NCBI GenBank assembly: GCA_022495995.1
Contig: JAFEMH010001351.1
Location: 62,001-126,000, forward strand
Length of the DNA stretch: 64,000 nucleotides
Origin: Adenophora triphylla var. japonica
Taxonomy: Eukaryota; Streptophyta; Magnoliopsida; Asterales; Campanulaceae
Reading direction: 5' to 3'
The notes under the pieces were generated by a model that had not been told where the DNA came from, did no database searches, and saw only the letters and a program-made list of their open reading frames with translations. The translations under genes were made by a program, and so were the position numbers. Shown piece by piece: positions 52,825 to 63,812 of the stretch (the stretch's first letter is position 1; every line of letters starts with the position of its first letter).

Positions 52825-53884
52825 TGTGAATACCCCGTCCCGATGCAACACGCATTCGGAAGTTTAAAATAAATAATCATATAAAGTCGGATCGAAATGG
52901 TATATTCATTAAGTGACACTCGCTTTAAACCATATTAAAAAAATATTAGTTTAATTTTATGAGAGTCGCCACGCCGCTTTGATATAGCCCAAAGCATTGA
53001 AAAAAGGCTAAACATGTGATTGGGTTCGGGGGTCAAGTTACAACAGAAGAAGAAATGTTATCACTCCTATTGCCCGACGGATCGGTCTATTTAGCATGTG
53101 GGGTGTTGGTTGTGTGCGGTGTTTACAGGAATAGATAGAAGAAGCGGGATCATGCATAAGGAGGAGGGAAGAGAAAGAATTAATTGATGATCACACCCTA
53201 GAACCTTTGATTTAGGCCCTCAGAAGTTGCACTAATCAATGTTCATCCTTGGGGAATTGTTGATCATGGGATGATTATTACTAAGGTGGAAGGAAAGAAA
53301 TAGTTCCTAGATCCATAGGGTTTCTTGGACGAGACCTTAGATCATCCTCGGCTATGCATACTTAAATATATTAAAATAGTCCTAAATCTAGCATATAGGC
53401 ATAATTAAAACATATTAAGCATACAAATAAATCATTTAGTATAGCAATAATAATAATAAAGAACGGAATAAAAGACTTACCAATTGTGGCAAGGCTTTGG
53501 GGGTCGAATCTAGCAAGATTCGAAGAATGTGCGGAAGGGAAAATCAAGTCTAGTCTTGACTTCTCCGTTGAAAAGTGTGTGTTGGAAATGTGAACCGAGT
53601 GCACGTATTTATAGTACTCGGGAAATGGGCCGAACTAAAGGAAAGGGTCGATCGGCACTTCTAAGAAGGGTCGATCGGCTCTTTAACATAAGGGTCGATC
53701 GGACCTTTCTAAGAAGGGTCGATCGGTCCTTTTCCAGGCGTGGATTTCACGCCAGCTGCTGACGGCGCGAGAAGGAAAAATACGTTAAAATATTAATTAG
53801 GGTTTTGTCAACCCTAACCAGTCCAAAATAATCCTTTTAGGAATAAGATTTAAAAATATCTTTTTTTAGGACCGGGTACTAACA
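52825..53884 (-). repeat. Element A 5' LTR
   Basis: 1060 bases, about 19 differences from the 3' LTR by eye. The GGGTCGATCGG cluster is at 53644-53730, TATA at 53607-53614 (complement) and the U5 primer-site core at 52963-52972. Confidence 0.95.
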
Positions 53885-53973
53885 GCCTCGGGCTGCGACA
53901 TGAGATCCAGAACCTGATAGAAGACGCAAGGCTTGAGCGTCCTGGAAGATCAACAACAAAAGAGAAGCTATAG
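53885..53973 (+). pseudogene. gag: Outer gag, C-terminal end
   Basis: It resumes the frame of 17881-18378 after element A. The junction text reads TTDSCLGLRHEIQNLIEDARL, then RPGRSTTKEKL and TAG at 53971. The zinc-like motif followed by LRHEIQNLI is the usual end of Tat gag. Confidence 0.85.
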
Positions 53974-54644
53974 TAGGGGCTACCTATCCTCGAGACCTGT
54001 TGACTGTCTTTTGGTCAACCTTCATAGGTTCTAGTACTTTCCTCGTTCAAGGACATTGTAGTTAATCTTAAATTTTCTATAAATAAGAGGCTTTTTCTCT
54101 TCTTTCTAGACTTGAGATATTATTTGCACACCTACATTACATCTAATGAAATGGTTGTATCCTAAATGATCACTTGCATTGCTCAACAAATAAACCCTGG
54201 AAATAACTAATGTTCTGATTAATCGGTGTGAGAAAGTAAACTAATGCCCTTCCTATACACTTTCCTTACCTCACAAAGGCCTCCATCAAGCCATACTTTT
54301 CCCAAAACATGTCCCCACCATCACCTTGACCAAGTCAACGACGGCGGCAACATCAAGGAACAACAAAAGGTCACTCAGCATCGAAAGATTGACCCCATGT
54401 CAACAACAACCTCAGAGCTCGCCTTTGCCCTCGTGCTCATCGAGAAAGTTCAAGCAGGAGCTTGCCTTCGTCCTCAAGTACAAAAAAGAGAGAAAAGTTC
54501 AAGCAAGAAATTCAAAAAAAAAAAGAAAAAAAGAGAGAAAAGTTCAAGAAAGAACTTCAAAAAAAAAGAAAAAAAGGAGAGAGAAAAGTTCAAGCAAGAA
54601 CTTCAAAAAAAAAAGAGAGAGAAAAGTTCAAGCAAGAACTTCAC

Positions 54645-54676
<32 letters not shown>

Positions 54677-56229
54677 GTTCAAGCAAGAACTTAAAAAAAA
54701 AAGGGAGGCCAAGGACCCAGCACCGCCAATCAAAAGCTTGACAGATGGGCAAACAAAATTAAAGCTCGAAGAATGGAGGTTGTCGATAACAATGGAGCGG
54801 TCAAAGCAATGGAAAGAGCACATCATAAGCCATTATGCTATATCCAAATTCTTCCCTCCCACCCCCACCCCCCCCCCCCCGACGAAAGACGACGATCAAG
54901 AAGAAATGGAATCACGGAAGAAGCCGTCAACAACGTCTTGTCAAGGAATCACCTCGAGGCCCGTACCTCATCATCCAAACATTCCATCCGAGCCTTTTCA
55001 CCAAAAAGACCACAAACGTTCATACCCTTTTTCCAGAGCCAAGCACCGTTCTGCCAGAACTACGGCGACCTAAGCTCCTTACACTGAGGAGAACCTAGGG
55101 GACCAGAAACGGTCCAGAGCTAAACACATACATATCCCATACACCTGGTCTCATCAATGACCTCCCCTATACACAGACCTTTCTTTCACAGATAGCCAAC
55201 TTTGATCTGAGACATCGGTTGACTTTCTCCTCATAATTAATCAAGACGTTAGTTCATATCGGGAATAATGGTTGAGCAAACTGAACATTAACAAAGGGTT
55301 TAAAGCAATCTTGTGATCATTGTGAATAAAACATGTTTTCAGATGTCTCGACAAGTCTTCTTTTTCTATGATAATAGGAAAAATAGAGCTAAACACTGTC
55401 TTTCTGTCAGCAAGGACTTCCATACACTTATCCAAACCTCTCTACGCTCATACTCTCTCAAAAGAGCCAAACCCAAAGCGAGTTTTGGTGCCTGCATTAA
55501 ACTAGGCATCCACATAAAATCGGGATTTGTTCCCACTTTTCTAAAAATACGTCCTTGCGCGTATACATCACAAGCCACATCTTAAACACTTTGGTTGACT
55601 AATCGAAAAAATCAAGGACGGTCGCCTCGTCGGGCCACGTAAGGTTCAACTCAGATTAGGGCTGCATCAGATTCACTCCATAATCCCCACAGATGATCGA
55701 CGCTTCCTCCAAACTGGGGCTTCACCAAGTCATTTCTTCAGACTGGGGCTTTGCCACGCAAAGAGAGTTTGTCATCTTGAGGGTCTACTTTGAGTTCCGA
55801 CTTCTGGGGCTTGTCAGAAGCATCTTCCGGCATTATGATTTTACTCAGAATTGGGGCTTCTCAGATGCAACTTCGAAAGATAATAATTTGAATCCTCATA
55901 ACACTTCTGGGCAACAGTAGCAGCAAGGGCAGTTTTCTCCAGCGAGACCTCCCTGTCTTCAAGCACCACAGCTTCAGAACCTACAGGGGTGGGAAAGCCG
56001 AAATATTCGATTTATGGGGCTTGTCAGAAGCATCTTCCAGCACTATGGTTTTAATCATAATTGGGGCTTCTCCGATGCAACTTCGAAAGATCAAAATTTG
56101 AATACTCACGACACCTCTGGGCAGCAGCGGCAGCAATGGCAGTTTTTCCACAACCCAGTAATATCCTCACACTTGCTCAAACAGCTACCAAAACACTTTT
56201 GGATACATCCCTAACACATTTCCATACAT
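53974..56229 (+). repeat. Outer element spacer between gag and protease, with local repeats
   Basis: It includes a TATA-like CTATAAATAAG near 54078, five A-rich units GAGAAAAGTTCAAG(C/A)AAGAAC (54480-54700) and a run of 12-13 C near 54869-54881. There is also a two-copy repeat of about 135 bases, spaced about 209 bases, at 55806-55940 and 56015-56150 (GGGGCTTGTCAGAAGCATCT ... CAACTTCGAAAGAT). Glutamine-rich text (SGQQRQQWQFF) suggests a gag-like origin for the latter. Lysine-rich frames over the A-rich block are not credible. Nothing else recognised. Confidence 0.6.
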
Positions 56230-57210
56230 ACAACACAATACATCCCCACAAAAGGCCAAAGCCAGAGCCGCAACCCGGTCAGCCCGTACCCAAAGAAACA
56301 AGTTCCGAAAAGAAGGACCCGATCCTTACACAACTAAAGCAGACTCAGGCGAACATTTCCCTGTGATCCTTGCTAACATTTTCATACCCTCACAAGCGCA
56401 AGCTAGAGGAAAGTTTAGCCCTTACCTTGGTCCCCGTGGACGCAACTCCCGAAGAAATAATTCAGATGATCGGCAACATTCACCATGAAAACATCATCAC
56501 CTTCACAGATTTGGACCTGCCAAAATTTGGGGTTGACCACAATGAGCCGCTTTGCATCACTGTTCAGACTCCGGAATGAATGTCTTGTCCGCCAAGATGA
56601 TGGACCTGCTCGATATCAAGTTCACATATTTGAAGCTTCAGTCCACACTGTCAAGGCTTATGACTCTACTTCCCGCACAGTTCTCGGGGTTGCTACTTTA
56701 AACATCTGGTTCGGCAAACGGATGATCCCTACCGAATTTCAAGTGTTGGACATTCCTATCACTTTCACAGCTATCCTGGGACGACCCTGGCTGCATCAAA
56801 TGAACGGCGTGGCATCCACCCTTCACCAGTGTATCAAGTTCATGCAAGGAAATGAGCTGACAACAGTCTACGGCGACAGCATTACCACCGAAGGGACCTG
56901 CACCAGCGGCATTCCAGTGTTAGAGATCAAGCATGACAACGATATGGCATTAACTGGATTCACATTGGAGACTTCCAAAATCCAAATATGCAGAGTGGAC
57001 CTTCCACTATTCTGGGACAAAATCCCTCCTGCCATAAAGATGATGAAACTCATGAACTTCATCCCGGGACTGGGGCTCGGCAAAAGGTTACAAGGCCAAC
57101 ACCAAGTCATCGAAGTCAAGGACCACAATACAGTCTAGGGGCTCGGTTATGTGCCAGCACCAGCTGACATCAAGGAAGACAAGAGGCTCACCAGCACTAA
57201 AGCAGCAGCC
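56230..57210 (+). pseudogene. pol: Outer protease and G-patch-like fragment, active site deleted
   Basis: It contains DPILTQLKQTQANISL, a nonsense codon, then PEEIIQMIGNIHHENIITFT and FGVDHNEPLCITVQ. The protease active-site segment is then missing. Text resumes in another frame with the region after it and reads VHTVKAYDSTSRTVLGVATL, AILGRPWLHQMNGVASTLHQ and MKLMNFIPGLGLGKRLQG (G-patch-like). A TAG follows at 57136. The order matches element A 29032-30423. RT, RNase H and integrase do not follow; tandem arrays do. Confidence 0.85.
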
Positions 57211-57371
57211 CACAAAAGGGGAACCTCCTACGGCACACCCAACCCCAACCTTACAGCTTCGACCTCGCTCGCTACTTCGTCAAAGGAACCGACAGAGGAA
57301 CTGATGAAGATGAGAAAGGAACTGAGGGAACTGATAGAGGAAATGATGAAGATGAGAAAGCAATTACCCAT

Positions 57372-57845
57372 CTTTTAGAAAGATTACCCATCTTTTAGAA
57401 AGATTACCCATCTGCTAGAAAGATTACCCATCTTTTAGAAAGATTATCCATCTGCTAGAAAGATTACCCATATGCTAGAAAGATTACCCATCTTTTAGAA
57501 AGATTACCCATCTGTTAGAAAGATTACCCATCTACTAGAAAGATTACCCATCAGCTAGAAAGATTACCCATCTTTTAGAAAGATTACCCATCTACCAGAA
57601 AGATTACCCATGTTTAGAAAGATTACCCATCTGCTAGAAACATTACCCATCTTTTAGAAAGATTATCCATCTGCTAGAAAGATTACCCATCTGCTAGAAA
57701 GATTACCCATCTTTTAGAAAGATTACCCATCTGCTAAAGATTAGCCATCTTTTAGAGAGATTACCCATCTTTTCGTGAGATTAGCCATCTTTTAGAGAGA
57801 TTACCCATCTTTTTGTAAGATTAGTCATCTTTTAATTAAGGTAGA
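57372..57845. repeat. 3' array 1 of Outer: ~20-bp units
   Basis: About 23 units of AGATTACCCATCTTTTAGAA or AGATTACCCATCTGCTAGAA. The final units are more diverged (AGATTAGCCATCTTTTAGAG). No gene. Confidence 0.9.
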
Positions 57846-57879
57846 CAGTCAAATACCTTCAAACACCATATCCCCAGTA

Positions 57880-58870
57880 GACAAAAGACAAACGGCAATC
57901 ACTGTAAGCCCGTACAACGAATCTTCTCCCCGGCAGTCATCGTAAGCCCGACCATCTCATTTCAGCGGCAATCAGTATAAGCTCGCACAACAATCCCTCT
58001 TCGGCTGCCATAGTAAGCCCGAGTATCTTTTCACTCCAGCCAGTGAACATTCACTTCTCCGGCCATCAATCGTAAGCCCGACCACCTCATTTCAGCGGCT
58101 ATCAGTATGAGCCCGCACAACAATCCCTCTTCGGCCGCCATAGTAATCCTGAGTATCTTTTCACTCCAGCTAGTGAACATTCACTTCTCCGACCGTCAAT
58201 CGTAAGCCCGACCACCTCATTTCAGCGGCAATCAGTATGAGCCCGCACAACAATCCCTCTTCGGCCGCCATAGTAAGCCCGAGTATCTTTTCACTCCAGG
58301 CAGTGAACATTCACTTCTCCGGCCTTCAATCGTAAGCCCGACCACCTGATTTCAGTGGCAATCAGTATGAGCCCGCACAACAATCCCTCTTCGGCCGCCA
58401 TAGTAAGCCCGAGTATCTTTTCACTCCAGCTAGTGAACATTCACTTCTCCGGCCATCAATCGTAAGCCCGACCACCTCATTTCAGCGACAATCACTATAA
58501 GCCCGCACAATAATCCCTCTTCGGCCGCCATAGTAAGCCCGAGTATCTTTTCACTCCAGCCAGTGAACATTCACTTTTCCGGCTGTCAATCGTAAGCCCG
58601 ACCACCTCATTTCAGCGGCAATTAGTATGAGCCCGCACAACAATCCCTCTTCGGCCACCATAGTAAGCCCGAGTATCTTTTCATTCCAGCCAGTGAACAT
58701 TCACTTCTAAGGCCGTCAATCGTAAGCCCGACCACCTCATTTCAGCGGCAATCAGTATAAGCCCGCACGACAATCCCTCTTCGGCCATCATCGTAAGTCC
58801 GAACACCATATCCCCAGCAGACAAAAGACGAGCGGCAAATCAACATAAGCCCGCGTAACAATCCTTCTCC
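57880..58870. repeat. 3' array 2 of Outer: 130-bp units
   Basis: The landmark CAATCCCTCTTCGGC recurs at 57991, 58121, 58251, 58381, 58511, 58641 and 58771, an exact 130-base spacing. Each unit contains several CGTAAGCCCGA/ATGAGCCCGCA words, so the unit is itself built from smaller diverged repeats. Regular spacing implies recent homogenisation. Confidence 0.92.
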
Positions 58871-58879
58871 GACTGTCAT

Positions 58880-59510
58880 TTCCGTCAAACTCGGAACTTT
58901 CAAAAACCTTTCCGTCAAACCCTGAACTTTCAAAAACCTTTCCGTCAAACCAGGAACTTTCAAAAACCTTTTCGTCAAACCTGGAACTTTCAAAAGCATT
59001 TCCGTCAAACCCGAAACTTTCAAAAAACATTTCCGTCAAACCCGGAACTTTCAAAAGCATTTCCGTCAAACCCGGAACCTTCAAAAACATTTCCGTCAAA
59101 CCCGGAACTTTCAAAAAAACATTTCCGTCAAACCCGAAACTTTCAAAAATCTTTCCGTCAAACTCGGAACTTTCAAAAGTATTTCCGTCAAACCCGGAAC
59201 TTTCAAAAAATATTTCCGTCAAACCCGGAGCTTTCAAAAAATATTTCCGTCAAACCCGGAACTTTCAAAAAACCTTTCCGTCAAACCCGGAACTTTCAAA
59301 AGCATTTCCGTCAAACCCGGAACTTTCAAAAAGCATTTCCGTCAAACCCGAAACTTTCAAAAAGCATTTCCGTCAAACCCGAAACTTTCAAAAAGCATTT
59401 CCGTCAAACCCGGAACTTTCAAAAACCATTTTCGTCAAGCCCGAAACTTTCAAAAGCATTTCCGTCAAACCCGAAACTTTCAAAAAGCATTTCCGTCAAA
59501 CTCGGAACTC
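58880..59510. repeat. 3' array 3 of Outer: ~30-bp units
   Basis: About 20 units of CATTTCCGTCAAACCCGGAA then CTTTCAAAAA, with length variation in the A run. Minus-strand frames (58742-59237) arise from the period of about 30 bases and are not genes. Confidence 0.9.
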
Positions 59511-59747
59511 TCACTTAGGTTCGAACTCCTCCTAATCATTCCCCACAGGTCGAGGCCCCTACAAAAATCCCTCACACCCGTGAACTACGATCGTCTTGAT
59601 TCACGCTCGGGATACGTAGGAATCCTTTCGCTAAGGGTCCAGCCATTTGACCATCTAGGTCTCTCCATAAGGTATCTCCCCAATTTGGGATTCTTATCTT
59701 TTTCGACGACCCCACTTTCTTCGAAAGTGACATCGCCGAGGTGCTAC
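59511..59747 (+). other. Outer 3' subterminal region with module and polypurine-like end
   Basis: It holds the conserved 3' module at 59582-59620, in the orientation expected for a + strand element. It ends with TCGCCGAGGTGCTAC (59733-59747), one change from the A and B junctions, directly before the LTR. Confidence 0.7.
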
Positions 59748-61790
59748 TGTAAGTACCCAAATCCGGATCGTCAAAATCTGTTAAAAGTTAACCGGAATCC
59801 ATTAACTTCCTCTTTCCGAGTCAATAAGACTTCCCAGGACTGCCCCGAGCTTTGATTTGCTGTTTTTGAGAGTCTCGACCTTCCGGAAGTCATAACTTCC
59901 TCGTACGAACTCCGTTTTGGGCCCACCACATATCAAATCGAACGTGAGAACAAGATCTATGCATATAACTAGTTTAATTAGGGAAAATAGCCAATTTGAA
60001 AAATTGGCTGTCCGGCTTGTTTTACTGATTTAAATAAAACGTGTCATTATCAATCAAATTCAAGGCCAAAAGACCAAAATGCCCTCAAATGGAGAGAGGG
60101 GCCTTCCAGCCTATTTTCCATGGTAAAAATACTAGGCTAAGCAACCTTTCCCCTTCTCCACACAAACTCCTCCTATAAATACTCCCCCTCCCCATTCATT
60201 TTAACACACCATTTTTCTCTCCTCTCCACCCCAAGCAACTTAGGCTTGTCTTCTTCCACTCTTCGGGGGCCCTCGTGCTACTCGTCGGTGGAATTCTCTT
60301 CTCTTCGAGGGCCCTCGTGCTACTCATCGGTGGATTCTAATCCTCCAAAAACGTAGGCTAAACCGACACAAGTCGAAACGCTGCCCAAATCCCTAGGTTT
60401 CTGAGCACCAAATAAAGGGGAAACTCTGCCCAAAATTCTACCAAACACTTCCAAAACACCTTTCAAACACCTTTTCGTATCCCGTATACGTCCTCTCGAG
60501 CCAAAGAGTCAACACCAAATTTGGTAAACTCTCACTCTCAACCTTCCGCTTCATCTCTTTCTACGCGTCATACGCTACTTTCGACTCGATCAAAGTTCCC
60601 AAACTGTAGACGGAACGCCGTCTATGGGTCTCGAAATGATCCTCCCTTTATCATCTTTTCTCCTTCGAGAGAAATGATTTTGGGTTAAAACGGAGATCGA
60701 GTCCCATTTTTTACTTTATGTCATTTACCGTCTGAACTGTTCGGTTCGTCGATCGCACTTTTATCGTCCGGATCGTTTGATCCGTGATTGTCATTTACAA
60801 GTCTGGATCGTTTGATCCGTTGATATTGTACTTACTTTACGCACTTTACAAATCCGAGTCATTTGGCTCGTCGATCGTATCTTTACAAGTCCGGATCATT
60901 TGATCCGTTGATATCGCACTTACTTTACGCATTTTACAAATCCGAGTCGTTTGGCTCGTCGATTAGATATTTACAAGTCCGGATCGTTTGATCCTTTGAT
61001 ATGGCATTTTCAATATTGTCATTTACAAGTCCAAACTGTTTGGTTTGTTGATAGTATTTACTTACGAATGTCCGAGTCACAAAATGACTCGTTGATCGCA
61101 TCTTACTTGCCATCGTTTTCATTAAAATGGGTAACATCGTAATGCCCGATTCAAAACCAAAGTTTGTCATTCAAACTTCCTTTCCAAAAACTCTCTTTTC
61201 AAACTCCCTCAAAACCGAAGTTTGTCACTCAAACTTCCTTTCCAAAAACTCTCTTTTCAAACTCCCTCAAAATCGACGTTTGTCATTCAAACGCTCATTT
61301 TCGACTCAAAATCGATGTTTGTCATTCAAACGCTCATTTTCGACTCAAAACCGACGTTTGTCATTCAAACGCTCTTTTTACCAAAATCAATGTTTGTCAT
61401 TCAAACCAAGATTAAAGCTTGTCATTCAAGCTCCTTTTCAAAAGCAACACGAACACACACACATGCACACTTTTCGAGAAAGGTAGAAAGACTCGTCATA
61501 CGAGGCGTTTCGAGTGATCTCAACATACTCTTCCCGAAACGTAACGTGATCTCTGAACCTAACAATCTCTGGTCCAAAAAGCCTTTTGTCAAGTTTTGGC
61601 TATCAATCAAAACGTTCCCTTTTTCAAAGCCTTTTCCAAGTTTTGGCTACCAATCAAAACGACCTTGTTTTCAAAGCCTTTTTCAAGTTTAGGCTCATAA
61701 TACAAAACGACGTGGCGACTCTCTTATCCAAGTGAAGTCCATCGAAAGAACCGCTCGCCACATTTTCCGCTCGCGATCCGGGTAATTTCA
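59748..61790 (+). repeat. Outer element 3' LTR (2043 bp)
   Basis: It starts TGTAAGTACCC and ends GGTAATTTCA before GTATC. It lacks about 90 bases present at about 1727-1815. Both GC palindromes are decayed (GGCTGTCCGGCT near 60006). The TATA box is near 60175. Frames at 61127-61692 are repeat by-products. Confidence 0.95.
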
Positions 61791-62208
61791 GTATCCATCA
61801 CCCAAGATCAACCGTTGTACATTATCAGTTCTGTATTAATACAAAGTAAGTAAAATTTATATGTATTACCTTTTATGTTCTATGTTTATTCTCTTTATAT
61901 TTTCTTTAGTACAGAAGTCTCTTATACTTTAAAGGTATATCGGTATCGGAAACCAGTCAGCACATTGTTGAGACGGATATAAACGGTCTCACTGTAGCTG
62001 TATAATATTCACAATTTATACACTGTGGTTGGTGTAACAATGACCACGTACCTAAAAGTATTAGAGTCAACTCTACTATTGAAAAAAAGTCAACTTTATG
62101 ATTTTACTGTAGCAATTTAATTTCCATAGCTTTTTATTTGATTTTATATGCTGTTTATCTTTATTACTTATCAAAATTCTCATGCTTTAGGTTTAACTCG
62201 ATCCTTTC
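61791..62208 (+). repeat. Right arm of inverted repeat, distal piece
   Basis: This is the continuation of 1541-1620 and pairs with 994-1410. It begins with the second GTATC and ends ATCCTTTC. Confidence 0.85.
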
Positions 62209-62219
62209 CTTTACTTATT

Positions 62220-62232
62220 TGGTATCAGAGCC
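62220..62232 (+). promoter_or_regulatory. Primer-binding-site word after the right arm
   Basis: TGGTATCAGAGCC is the initiator-tRNA-Met type site. It lies 11 bases after the end of the inverted-repeat match, indicating that the right arm is the U5 end of an LTR whose internal region has been lost or replaced beyond about 62250. Confidence 0.7.
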
Positions 62233-62254
62233 TTTTATCTAGTAAAGATAACTA

Positions 62255-62256
<2 letters not shown>

Positions 62257-62322
<66 letters not shown>
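62257..62322. repeat. (AT)33 microsatellite
   Basis: Sixty-six bases of uninterrupted AT dinucleotide directly precede the next LTR. Confidence 0.97.
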
Positions 62323-62324
<2 letters not shown>

Positions 62325-63111
62325 ATACAGCCGAAAACTTTCGTATCAGCCCAAATTTGGTGGTAGGTTATATCCCAGGGATTGAATAGCCTGAAACAGA
62401 GAAGCAAACACGTAAACTAAGCCGAGGCTTCTCTGGCGAAGGCCCTTCGGCGTGAGTGTAAGTATTCGCTTTGTGAGAGAGAGATATCAATTGACAAGAG
62501 TTTAGAGTCAAAAGATAACGTACCAAAATTTGTGAATTATGGCTTGTATTTATAGGTATAGCTATGTATAATCATGTTGAATTGGATTGTTAAGGGATAA
62601 GATATAAATTCTAGGAGGATTATACTTGAGGAGTCCTTATTGGACCTGAATTTGGTATGTGAGGGGGTTACAATCCTAGGGAGATTATAACTGCTCAATG
62701 TCCCAATTTGAATAGGATAACGTAAACTGCACTTCTGCACTTCTGCACGTGAGCCGAGCTGGACTCGTCATACGTGGCCAGGTCGACCTACGTTGAACCA
62801 AGGAAGAGATGTGAAGGAACTGGAGAAGCCCAATTCCTGGTAATTTGATAGCCAAGGAGGTCTCCTCGTCATCAAGGTAGCTCAGCTCGTCCTTGGAGGG
62901 AGGTCTCCCTCGGCATTGAGCCGGGCCTTGGTGATTTCGCCTGCTAAGTCTAGGATGACCTAGGGGAATGACGAGGTGACTTGCTTCGAGGAAGGTAGGG
63001 AAGCCCATTCCCTTCCTTGTATGTGAGACTTGAGTAGATTATGTTTTGGGCCCAATCCATTTGGGCCTTGCCAGGACTAGCCCAAGTTCGTATCTCGGTT
63101 TATACTGTTCA
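62323..63111 (-). repeat. Probable 3' LTR of a further minus-strand element
   Basis: It begins TGATACAGCCG and ends TATACTGTTCA. It is followed by GTGGCCCCCGACTTTC, whose complement is a G-rich polypurine-like run. That mimics the GTAGCCCCTCGG junction after the LTRs of A and B. A minus-strand TATA box (CTATAAATAC) lies at about 62546-62555. Two palindromic words, AGGAGGTCTCCT (about 62853) and AGGGAGGTCTCCCT (about 62898), lie upstream of it. The second LTR is outside the window, so limits are tentative. Confidence 0.55.
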
Positions 63112-63812
63112 GTGGCCCCCGACTTTCTAACTAGGCTTATGCCGAGGAGGAAGTGAGCTCTACCTCGGCTTAAGAGAATACGAACAGGCCTCACGTGGTA
63201 GGTGTCGCTTCAATATCCATATTGTTTCAATATCCACCGGTTAAATAGTACAATGATGGGGCATGGTCCACGGCGTCTGACATGTCTTGGGAACCCACTA
63301 CTGCATTTAATGTGATGAGAGAGGACGACGTCTGACCCATTATGACCCATTTTAATTCCGAATCTGACCCGTATTTGAGGGTATAAAAGCTAAACCCCTT
63401 TTCAATTCCAATCTTTTATCACCCTTTGCATTTGAGAGCGAAATAGCAAGATTCAAAATCCGTTTCGTGTTCTTGAATTCGAGTGCCCAGATTCTCACAA
63501 ACATTTGATTTTTCAGTTCATTTTCATCAATCTTCAACTAAAAAGGTATAGTTTCTTCACTAATCTTTAATTTTCTCTGTTCTCTGTACTTTCTTAAAAA
63601 ATTTCTGGGTTTTGTTTGGTTGGTTCTTGACAAACCGCCATTGATGAAGGCTTGAAGCTTTTCTTGAGTTTTTGATATTGACCCCTTTCTTGAACCTTCT
63701 AGTCCTTTCATCCCACTTTAGAAATGGCCTATTCTTGGCAATATACCCCAGTGTTATCCATGGCTATCATAAGGGAAATCTTAGGGTTTATCGAAGGGAC
63801 AATGGGCTATGG
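63112..63812 (+). promoter_or_regulatory. Possible promoter and 5' UTR of an antisense gene
   Basis: GGGTATAAAAGC (TATA at 63382) is followed by a pyrimidine-rich leader. A possible GT donor follows AAAAG at about 63545. By analogy with A and B, an antisense gene would start here, just inside a 3' LTR. No palindromic cluster of the A/B type was found. Confidence 0.35.

Larger units (their letters stand above)
18379..53884 (-). mobile_element. Tat-lineage element A (split by element B)
   Basis: LTRs of 1060 bases each lie at 18379-19438 and 52825-53884, flanked by a perfect GCCTC duplication (18374-18378, 53885-53889). The coding strand is minus: primer-binding site at 52805-52824, gag 51994 downward, then protease, RT, RNase H, second RNase H and integrase ending at 25035. 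Two further genes lie between integrase and the 3' LTR on the + strand. I count about 19 differences between the LTRs by eye, roughly 98% identity, so it is younger than Outer. Without element B it is about 15.9 kb. Confidence 0.95.
1626..61790 (+). mobile_element. Outer Tat-lineage LTR retrotransposon (host of nested insertions)
   Basis: Direct repeats at 1626-3759 and 59748-61790 begin TGTAAGTACCC and end GGTAATTTCA, flanked by a perfect 5-bp duplication GTATC (1621-1625 and 61791-61795). The span is 60,165 bases, but only about 15.4 kb is its own sequence; the rest is Tekay (8050-17311) and element A (18379-53884). A primer-binding site, leader, 5' tandem array, gag fragments, a damaged protease with G-patch-like motif, 3' tandem arrays and a polypurine-like end are present. 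RT, RNase H and integrase are absent, so it is a non-autonomous derivative. The Tat assignment rests on the gag tail, the protease context, the primer-binding site type and 3'-end sequence shared with A and B. Its LTRs look the most diverged, as expected for the oldest layer. Confidence 0.93.

Noticed and set aside
54244..55100. Lysine-rich protein
   Set aside because: All three + frames are open because of A-rich repeats (AAGAAAAAA); no homologous blocks to gag or pol.
57372..57845. CRISPR-like array (regular short repeats)
   Set aside because: Units are contiguous and degenerate without unique spacers, and the context is a plant retrotransposon 3' region. The palindrome clusters at 49421-49678 were rejected for the same reason.
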